Of a stretch of 64,000 nucleotides of DNA, positions 44,198 through 52,600 are shown piece by piece. The notes beneath the pieces were generated by a model. It was not told the origin of the DNA. It saw only the letters and a program-made list of their open reading frames with translations, and made no database searches. Origin of the DNA: Streptobacillus moniliformis DSM 12112 (lineage in GTDB: Bacteria; Fusobacteriota; Fusobacteriia; Fusobacteriales; Leptotrichiaceae); contig NC_013515.1 in the NCBI RefSeq assembly GCF_000024565.1, positions 1,594,497 to 1,658,496 of the forward strand, given 5' to 3'. Every line of letters starts with the position of its first letter. The stretch's first letter is position 1. The translations under genes were made by a program, and so were the position numbers.

Positions 44198-45916
44198 CTA
44201 TTTTTTCATTAACTCTTTTACTAACTTTTCTAATTCAAGAATCCTAGTTTCTAAAATTTTATTATTTTCCTTAAGAACTTTAACCTCATTATCACTTTCT
44301 GATACACTCTTAAATTGATATCCAAGTCCTGCACCTAAAGCTATATGTCCTTTAGTATTTAATGATCCACTTGCTCTATATACTAAATTACCTACATTAT
44401 TCATTCCTGATAATCCTATTGCAAATGCATGTTCTCCATTGTAGTATCCATATGAACCTGATATATTATGTCTATGCCCACCTAATGAACTTACTTGTGG
44501 TAAATTTGCCATAGCAACTGCACTTGCTACTCCTGAATGTGATGCAACACCTTTTTCTATGTCATCTTTAACCTTATCTGATAAGTCTATATTAACATTA
44601 CTTCCACTTGCTTTTGTTGTAATATATTTTGAGCCTTTAATATTGAAATTAAGTCCACCAGATTTATTTAAACTTTGCTTTTCTGTAACTCCACTATCTC
44701 CACCAAATGATAATGTATTATTACCTAAACTATTTACTACATTTATTACATCTCCAGTTTTAGCTATTTTATCATTATCATCTGTTTTAAATTCTATTTT
44801 ACCATTATTTATTTGTGTTGTAATTGTACCTACATTAGCTTTTAATATTCCATCTTTATCTTTTATTATTGTCTTATTATCTACTTTTACATCTAGTGTA
44901 TATATTTTATTACCATTTGGACCAGTAGTTGATTTAACGTCAATTGCCGATTTGTTTTCTGCCTTAACTTCTGTTATAGCAGCTTTTATAGCATCATTTA
45001 TATTATCTTTTTTAGTCCCACCTATATCTGTCATAGTAATGTTTCCAATATTATCGCCAGTTTTAATTATTTTAGAATTACCACCTAAAATTGTTTTAGT
45101 TGTTTTCATTAAATTTGATAGAGCATTATTAGTAGCAAATAATTGTGAACCATTTACTGAATCTGTTGATTCCTTAGACACTTTACCAGCTGCTACATTT
45201 TTAATTTGTCTTTCTTTATCTTTAGCCCCCACTGATACTTGATATCCATCATCTCCTGCTTCTCCTGCAAAACCAGAATAAGTATAATCCCCTATTATAA
45301 CAGATTTTTCTTGTGTTGCCTTAGAATCTGTCTTAGAGCTTGAACCTATTGCAATAGCATTATCATAACTTGCTTCAGAACTAGCCCCTATTGCTGTTGA
45401 ACTTTGATTTTTAGCTTTGGCAGCTGAACCAATGGCTGTTGAAAGAGTTTTACTAGCTTCTGACTGTCCTCCTATTGCTGTTGCATAATTTTCTTTTGAT
45501 TTAGATGAATATCCTATACTAACTGCACTATCACCATTACTTTCTCCTTGATATCCTATGTTAGTAGCACCTGTCCCACTAGATTTTCCACCAAAAGACA
45601 TAGCTGAATTTTTTTCAGCAGTTGCACCGTTTCCTATTGCAAAAGCATTATCTCCATTTGCTTTTGAATTTGCACCTATTGCAACAGCTCCTCCATTACT
45701 TCCCTTGTTTTCTCCTGTATTTGTTTTAGCATCTGTTCCTATAGCAACATCATGTTTTCCTGAAGCATTTGCATTAATTCCTAATGCTATAGAAGATTCC
45801 CCAGTTGCCTTTGCTCCATCACCCAAAGTTGGATTAGATGGTGATGGTGTAGAAGGATTTGAATAAGATATAATCGAACTAAGAGTTAAAGCTACAATCA
45901 AATTATTTTTCTTCAT
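44198..45916 (-). CDS. Trimeric autotransporter adhesin 3 (YadA family)
   Basis: 572 residues, close paralogue of adhesin 1 throughout the head (ALGINANASGKHDVAIGTDAKTN...), neck (IKNVAAGKVSKESTDSVNGSQL) and stalk. YadA anchor near 450-530 ending LGAGLGYQF, then a shorter C-terminal coiled coil of about 40 residues that lacks the LQRNGNIN(L/M)LDEK segment found in the other four. Promoter carries G10 in a 19-bp spacer, predicted weak/OFF in this sequence. Hairpin between ribosome site and ATG. Confidence 0.92.
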   Translation of the reverse strand: MKKNNLIVALTLSSIISYSNPSTPSPSNPTLGDGAKATGESSIALGINANASGKHDVAIGTDAKTNTGENKGSNGGAVAIGANSKANGDNAFAIGNGATAEKNSAMSFGGKSSGTGATNIGYQGESNGDSAVSIGYSSKSKENYATAIGGQSEASKTLSTAIGSAAKAKNQSSTAIGASSEASYDNAIAIGSSSKTDSKATQEKSVIIGDYTYSGFAGEAGDDGYQVSVGAKDKERQIKNVAAGKVSKESTDSVNGSQLFATNNALSNLMKTTKTILGGNSKIIKTGDNIGNITMTDIGGTKKDNINDAIKAAITEVKAENKSAIDVKSTTGPNGNKIYTLDVKVDNKTIIKDKDGILKANVGTITTQINNGKIEFKTDDNDKIAKTGDVINVVNSLGNNTLSFGGDSGVTEKQSLNKSGGLNFNIKGSKYITTKASGSNVNIDLSDKVKDDIEKGVASHSGVASAVAMANLPQVSSLGGHRHNISGSYGYYNGEHAFAIGLSGMNNVGNLVYRASGSLNTKGHIALGAGLGYQFKSVSESDNEVKVLKENNKILETRILELEKLVKELMKK

Positions 45917-45924
45917 TTATTATT

Positions 45925-45967
45925 CGTATTATATATATTAATAGCTAAACTATATAATACGCCTCCT
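45925..45967 (-). promoter_or_regulatory. Structured translation start of adhesin 3
   Basis: AGGAGG (45962-45967) is 45 nt from the ATG. CGTATTATATA (45925-45935) pairs perfectly with TATATAATACG (45951-45961), leaving an effective spacing of eight bases. Confidence 0.7.
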
Positions 45968-46056
45968 TATCTGTATATTATTAATTTATTGTGTTTTAAT
46001 TAATTTGGTTCTGTTTTTCAAATTTTGAGAGATAATTTTTTAACAATACCTTTAGT

Positions 46057-46087
46057 ATTATACCCCCCCCCCACACTTTTTTGTCAA
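46057..46087 (-). promoter_or_regulatory. Phase-variable promoter: G10 run in a 19-bp spacer (adhesin 3)
   Basis: Minus strand TTGACA (46082-46087), nine bases, G10 (46063-46072), TATAAT (46057-46062). Confidence 0.85.
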
Positions 46088-46192
46088 TAATAAAAATAAA
46101 TTTTTAACTAGGTTGTAGAGCTTGTATTTATTAATTTTATGTAAATTAAAAGGAACTATTAAAATAGTTACTTAATGTATTTTTAAAGTTAT

Positions 46193-49100
46193 CTAATTTC
46201 TTCTCAATTCTTTCATTAATTTTTCTAATTCAGCAATTCTAGACTCTAATGTCTTATTATTTTCCTTAAGAGCCTTAAATTCTTTATCTAATTCATAAAC
46301 CTTTTCATCAAGTAAATTAATGTTTCCATTTCTTTGTAATTTTAAAATTTCTTTACTTCTTTTACCTATATTATCAAATTGATACCCTAATCCTGCTCCT
46401 AAAGATACATGTCCTTTAGTATTTAATGCTCCACTTGCTCTATATACTAAAGTTCCCGTTTCATTTACTCCTGATAATCCTAAAGCAAAAGCATTCTCTC
46501 CGTTATAGTAACCATATGAACCTGCTATGTTATGTCTTTTATCTCCTATAGTACTTACTTGTGGTAAATTTGCCATTGCTATTGCATTTGCTACTCCACT
46601 ATTTGCTGCTACTCCTTTTGATATATCTGTTTTCATTTTTTCACTTATATCTATACTTACTTCATTTCCTTTTGCTTTTGTTTTTATATTTTCTGACCCT
46701 TTAATATTAAAATTAAGTCCTCCATCTTTATTTAAACTTTGCTTTTCTGTAACTCCACTATCTCCTCCAAATGATAATGTATTATTTCCTAAAGTATTTA
46801 TTGCTTTTGCTACTTCTCCTGCATTTGCTATTTTTTTAGTATCTTCATCATTAAGTGTTTCTACTTTACCACCAGAACTTAATTTTAATTGGGTTGTAGA
46901 TAAGCTAATATCGTAAATATTATGTCCTGCATCTGATTTTTTATATGTTAAAGTTATTGACCCTTTAGTATTATTTTCTGTTTCTCCACCATTTGCTGTT
47001 ATCTCTGTTTTTAATGTTTTAGTAACATTATCTATCTTATCTGTTAATTCTTTTTTAGTATCCCCTATTTTTTTATCAATTTTTTCTATTTTTTCATCTA
47101 ACTTTTTGTCTATTTCTTTTATTTTATTATCTATTTCTGTTTTTGTTTCACTTATTTTATTTTCTAACTTATCTAATTGACCCTTATTAACAGCATCTGT
47201 ACTATCTTTTCCATCTGCTACATTAGTTATTTTCTTTCCACCATTATTTAATCCATCTTTACTTATATGTACTGAATCATCATCACCAAATTTAATACTA
47301 TTCATTCCTTTTAAATCTTTATTTAATGCATAAATAAAATCTTTTCCATTTTGAGTAATAGTTAAATTATCTCCAGCCTTAAATGTTAATACCTCATCTT
47401 TTTTTATTTTTATACTTTCTATAGTTCCCAAAGCAGTTCCTGTTCCATCTTTCCCTGCCATTACATTAAATGTTATACTTTCTTTTAAATGTTTTATTGC
47501 ATCATGAATATTATCCTTACCAGTATCTCCAATATTATTCATAGTAAGTTTTCCAGCATCATCCCCACTTTTAATTACATAAACTGTCCCACCTAAAATA
47601 CTTTTAGTTGAATCTATAAATTTTCCTAAAACATTATTAGTCCAATAAAGTTGTGAACCATTTATTGCATCTGTTGATTCTTTACTTATTTGCCCTGCTG
47701 CTACATATTGAAGTTGTCTTTCTCTATCTTTATAGCCTATAGATATTACTGAAAAAGGTGTTTTTCCTGCAAATTCTCCATATTTTATACCATTTATCTC
47801 AATATCTTTTGTTGCAACTGCTTTTGTTGTTTCACTTTCTGAGCCTAATGCTACTGATTTTTCTTCACTAGCCTTAGCTAATTGTCCTATAGCTAAACTA
47901 TGCATTCCAGAAGAAGATGAACTAAGTCCTAATGATATAGCTCCGAAGCCTGAAGCATTTGCATTTGAACCTATTGCTATTGAAGTTATTCCTGACGCTT
48001 TAGCATCTACTCCTATTGCCATTGATGTAAGTCCTGAAGCCTTAGAATCTATACCCATTGATATTGAATTATCTCCTGATGAATTAGATGATTTACCTAT
48101 AGCTATACTATTAAGACCTGACGCTTTAGTTTTTATTCCTACTGCTATAGCTCCATATCCTGTTGCTCCAGCAGCTTCTCCTATTTTACCTAAATTAGTA
48201 TCTTTATCTCCAGTATCCTTATTTTCTCCTGAATTCACATGAAAATATGTCTTATTTTCTGATTCAAATTTATTATATAGTGATTTTAATTGGGCTACAT
48301 TTACTGCATCTGTATCTTCTTTACCTGCTGCAAGTCCTGTTATTTGTCTTGTTATCCCATTTTTTGCATCTCCAATTGAAACTTCTCCATAAGTTGCTTC
48401 CCATACATTTACAATTTTATAATACTCTCCATATTTTTGATTAATTTCTGTAATTTTACTTGTAATTTTTTTATTTAATTCTGTTAATTTATTTTTTTCA
48501 TCTTCTGTTCTTGAATTATAAGCCTTGTCTATTATATCTTTAGCGTCTTTATCAAGTGTACCCTTTTCTGCTTTTAATTTTTCTATTTCTTCTTTTAATT
48601 TTGTGTATTTTGATTTATCTGCTTTTTCTAATTTATCTTCTAATTTAACTACCTTATTTGTAAACATATCATATCCAAGTCTATCATCTCTTTTTTTTGC
48701 TATAGAACTTGAACCAATGGCTGTTGAATAACTTTCTTCTACCTTTGCCTTATATCCTATTGCTGTTGAAAAATTTAAATTTTCATCAGTACTACTTTCA
48801 CTACCTATAACTACATTACCATATGAATATACTCCTTTTGAATCTGCCATATATCCTATTGCAACACTGTATCTTCTTGAATGTGAGTTTTCTCCAAGTG
48901 CTATCCCTTTACCATATCCTACTGCTTCTTTTCCTATAGCTATAGAATCTGAATTAGCCTCACTCTTATACCCCAAAGAAATTGCTCCTATTCCATCTGT
49001 TTTAGTTTCAGTCCCTATAGCTATACCATATTTTGTACTCGCATGTGCTTTATTCCCTATTGCTATTGCATCAAGTGCTGTTGCCTTAGAATCTGTTCCT

Positions 49101-49390
49101 ATAGCTACTGTATTTTCTACATCATTACTAAGATTTGGCATAGCTCCAGCATGAGCCTTATTCCCTATAGCCACTCCATTAGTTCCTCTTGACATAGAAC
49201 TAGATCCTATTGCTATTGACTTTTTATCTTCTTCTGATTTAGAATCCTTACCTATTTGTACATTATGGGTATCAGTAGTAATGGAATTACTCCCAAAAAT
49301 TGTATACGAGTTCAAATTATTTCCATTATTTCTAGAATAAGACAAACTAGAAATAACTATTAAAAATGCAATTAAATTATTTTTCTTCAT
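46193..49390 (-). CDS. Trimeric autotransporter adhesin 4 (YadA family)
   Basis: 1065 residues. Signal peptide MKKNNLIAFLIVISSLSYS; two head blocks of YadA repeats separated by a coiled-coil insertion (about residue 236-335, Lys/Glu-rich) and a neck ITGLAAGKEDTDAVNVAQL; second neck RQLQYVAAGQISKESTDAINGSQL; a stalk (KKLDEKIEKIDKKIGDTKKEL); the YadA anchor and a C-terminal coiled coil. The anchor-coding DNA includes 248 bp identical to adhesin 5. Its promoter has no G run and a 16-bp spacer, so it is the likely constitutive member. Hairpin between ribosome site and ATG. Confidence 0.92.
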   Translation of the reverse strand: MKKNNLIAFLIVISSLSYSRNNGNNLNSYTIFGSNSITTDTHNVQIGKDSKSEEDKKSIAIGSSSMSRGTNGVAIGNKAHAGAMPNLSNDVENTVAIGTDSKATALDAIAIGNKAHASTKYGIAIGTETKTDGIGAISLGYKSEANSDSIAIGKEAVGYGKGIALGENSHSRRYSVAIGYMADSKGVYSYGNVVIGSESSTDENLNFSTAIGYKAKVEESYSTAIGSSSIAKKRDDRLGYDMFTNKVVKLEDKLEKADKSKYTKLKEEIEKLKAEKGTLDKDAKDIIDKAYNSRTEDEKNKLTELNKKITSKITEINQKYGEYYKIVNVWEATYGEVSIGDAKNGITRQITGLAAGKEDTDAVNVAQLKSLYNKFESENKTYFHVNSGENKDTGDKDTNLGKIGEAAGATGYGAIAVGIKTKASGLNSIAIGKSSNSSGDNSISMGIDSKASGLTSMAIGVDAKASGITSIAIGSNANASGFGAISLGLSSSSSGMHSLAIGQLAKASEEKSVALGSESETTKAVATKDIEINGIKYGEFAGKTPFSVISIGYKDRERQLQYVAAGQISKESTDAINGSQLYWTNNVLGKFIDSTKSILGGTVYVIKSGDDAGKLTMNNIGDTGKDNIHDAIKHLKESITFNVMAGKDGTGTALGTIESIKIKKDEVLTFKAGDNLTITQNGKDFIYALNKDLKGMNSIKFGDDDSVHISKDGLNNGGKKITNVADGKDSTDAVNKGQLDKLENKISETKTEIDNKIKEIDKKLDEKIEKIDKKIGDTKKELTDKIDNVTKTLKTEITANGGETENNTKGSITLTYKKSDAGHNIYDISLSTTQLKLSSGGKVETLNDEDTKKIANAGEVAKAINTLGNNTLSFGGDSGVTEKQSLNKDGGLNFNIKGSENIKTKAKGNEVSIDISEKMKTDISKGVAANSGVANAIAMANLPQVSTIGDKRHNIAGSYGYYNGENAFALGLSGVNETGTLVYRASGALNTKGHVSLGAGLGYQFDNIGKRSKEILKLQRNGNINLLDEKVYELDKEFKALKENNKTLESRIAELEKLMKELRRN
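46302..46549. repeat. 248-bp block identical between adhesins 4 and 5
   Basis: Identical to 49765-50012, same orientation, covering the YadA anchor and the start of the C-terminal coiled coil. Flanks diverge quickly, which suggests recent gene conversion. Confidence 0.85.
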
Positions 49391-49397
49391 TAACTCA

Positions 49398-49439
49398 TTG
49401 TATAGTTAAGCATTTAATTAACTATACAAAACACCTCCT
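49398..49439 (-). promoter_or_regulatory. Structured translation start of adhesin 4
   Basis: Perfect 12-bp hairpin TTGTATAGTTAA/TTAACTATACAA (49398-49409 / 49418-49429) lies between AGGAGGTG (49432-49439) and the ATG. Excluding the hairpin, the spacing is nine bases. Confidence 0.75.
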
Positions 49440-49484
49440 TTATTTAATACATCTACCAAGATATTTTATTCACAACCTAGTATA

Positions 49485-49512
49485 AGTATACCTCAGTGGT
49501 TAAATTTGTCAA
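49485..49512 (-). promoter_or_regulatory. Adhesin 4 promoter without G run
   Basis: Minus strand TTGACA (49507-49512), 16-bp mixed-sequence spacer, TATACT (49485-49490). Confidence 0.8.
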
Positions 49513-49597
49513 TATTAGCAAGTAAAAACAAAATTACATTAAACACTAGTATTTATTAGATAAAACGCTTTATTTGATTATGACGGATAATAAAAAA

Positions 49598-49622
49598 GTG
49601 AGATAATTTTAATTTATCTCAC
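49598..49622 (-). terminator. Intrinsic terminator of adhesin 5
   Basis: GTGAGATAA/TTATCTCAC (49598-49606 / 49614-49622); minus-strand RNA continues with TTTTTTATT. Confidence 0.85.
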
Positions 49623-49634
49623 CTTTTATTCAAA

Positions 49635-52600
49635 CTATTTTTCAATTAATTTTTTTATTAATTTTTCTAATTCAGAAATTCTATTTTCTAAATTCATATT
49701 TTTTTCGATAATAGCCTTATTCTCTTCTTTAAGAGCTTTAACTTCATTATTTAATTCATATACTTTTTCATCAAGTAAATTAATGTTTCCATTTCTTTGT
49801 AATTTTAAAATTTCTTTACTTCTTTTACCTATATTATCAAATTGATACCCTAATCCTGCTCCTAAAGATACATGTCCTTTAGTATTTAATGCTCCACTTG
49901 CTCTATATACTAAAGTTCCCGTTTCATTTACTCCTGATAATCCTAAAGCAAAAGCATTCTCTCCGTTATAGTAACCATATGAACCTGCTATGTTATGTCT
50001 TTTATCTCCTATCGCACTTACTTGTGGTAGATTTGCCATAGCTACTGCATTTGCTACTCCATTTAAAGCTATTCCTATTTTATTATCAACATATCTCTTA
50101 TTAACTGCATCATTTTCTTCAACTGGATCTGCTAATCCTTTTATTTTTCCGTTATTATCTTTAAAGCTTAAAGTTGTAGATGTTAAATTAGATTCTCCTT
50201 TACCATCTTTTATTGTCGTTCCACCTATTGTGTATTTTGCACTTTCAGTAGGTTGTGAATTATTATTTGGCTCATTATCGTATTTACCTATATTAATTCC
50301 ATCTACTCCTATTTTAGATTGAATGAACTTATTATCATCTGTCTTCTTAATTGAAGTTAAACCATCTTTATCTAGTTTAACTTTAGATTTAGTTCCATTA
50401 TCATCTAAATCTTTTGTTTCAAATGAAGTCATATTAGTTAGTTTGTCTGATAGTTTTACTGTTAATGAACCGTCCATTTTATCAGATTTAACCTGTATGT
50501 TTCCACTTGCACTATTAAAGTCATTTTTACTATCAGTTCCCTCACCTTTAATAGTTACTTTTTCTCCTAGGTTTCTGTGAATTTCATCTCCTGCACCAGT
50601 ATTACCAGCAAAGTTTAATCCTGCTTTTGCTAATGCTAATATATCTGAACCTGTTGCAACCTTATTTTTACTATTATCAGCTACACCATTTTTATTAGAT
50701 AGTAGGTCTTTAACTTTTTCATCTGTTGGATTTTCACCTAAAACACCTTCTACATTTCCTATTGATATTGGTTTCTTCCCATCTCCCTTAGGCATTAGAT
50801 TTACATTTACATCTTTACTATCTACTGCTGTTAATTGTTCTGAACTACCACTATTTTTAGGCTTATATGAAGACGTTTTTTCATCATAATAGTGTTTCTT
50901 TAAATCCTCTTCTTTGTATAACTTACCATCTTGTCCTCTGATAACTTTTTCTTTTTTATCTTTTGTTTCATATTCAAATGGTCCATTAGCTATTTCTTTT
51001 ATCTTGTTATCAACATAATTCTTATTAACTACTGTATCTCCAGATGCATTATGAGCTATATCTTTAAGTCCTGTTATAGTGCCTTTATCACCATCTATTT
51101 TGATTGAATCTTTTCCATCTTTACCATTTACAACTATTGTTCCACCATTTTCTCCAGATTTTATTGATACTGCATCTTTTCCATCTTTACCTTTTACAGT
51201 TACGCCACTTTTTTCAATAGTTGTACTTGTTTTATCAGCTGAATTAGCATCTTTTGCTCCAAATGTTAATTTATCACCAGTTAAACTAGCTTTACCTTTA
51301 TCGTTTGTAACTTCTACACCATCTGTAGTAATTTTAGTTTGTTTGTTACCATCTTTTTTAGTTTCTATACTTTTCAGATTCTTTAAATCTTCAGCAAGTT
51401 TAATATCTAGTCCATTACTGTCAGCACTTTTTTCAACTTTAATATTATCTTTTGCAGTTCCATTAGCAACTGTTCCCTCACCTTTTATTGCTAATGATTG
51501 TCCTAGTTTTTTACTTACTTTTTTATCTTCTCCATCATTTCCATAAAATGATATTTCTTTGTTTGTAATATCTTTTATGCTATCTGAAGATTTATTGATA
51601 GCATCATCTAAAGCTTTTATAGCCTCTCCTACATTAGTATAATCTTTAGCATTTTCATCACCAGCTTTTAAATTATATTTAGGTCCTGTAACATTTCCTT
51701 TATCATCAATTTTTGCATTTCCACCTAAAGCTTCTACATATTTTTTAAGTTGTGATACATTTACAGCATCTTTATCTTCTATTCCATTTGCTACATTAGA
51801 TATTTTAATATTATCTCCTGATTTAGTGAATGTTAATTCTTTACCAGCAACTTTTAATTTAGTTGTAGCTTTATCATCTGTACCACTACCAAACATTATA
51901 GAGTTATCTTTATCTTTCCCAACAGTTGTTGCACCCATTAAAGAATCTTTTGTTATCTCTACCTTTTCTCCATTTTTTGATACAGTTATTTTATCAGAGC
52001 TAATCTTAATTTCATTTCCATTTTTCTTAACTGATATACTTTCTAAATCTACTAAATTCTTTGCTAATCCTATAGTTAATTTCTTACTATTACTATCTGC
52101 TGTTACTTTTATATTATTTGCAGCTGTTCCATTAGCAACTGTTCCTTCACCTACTATATTAAGTTTTTCTCCTATTTTAACTTTTACTTCTTTACTTGTA
52201 TCATTACCAATAAATGTAAGTAATTCTTTGTCATTTAATAATCCTGATGTAACTTTTTTTAGTTGAGCAACATTTACTGCATCTGTATCTTTATCTCCTG
52301 CAGCTACTCCTGTTATTCTTCTAGTATTAGTTGTACCATCTCCTATAGCAAGTTCTCCTTTAGTTGGCTTCCATGTTGAATCCGTTAAATTAGAAGTCAT
52401 TTTTGTTTCAAAATCATATCCAGCATTAGTTAAAGTTGCTGTATTCTTAGAATAACTACCTAAAACTATACTATCTTTACTCGTCGCTTTTGCTCCCATA
52501 CCTATAGCTATAGCATTTTCTGCTCCTGTTTCTGTACTAGCATCATAACCTATTGCTATTGAATCTTTAGCTTTTGCTCCTTTATTATCATAATTATTTG

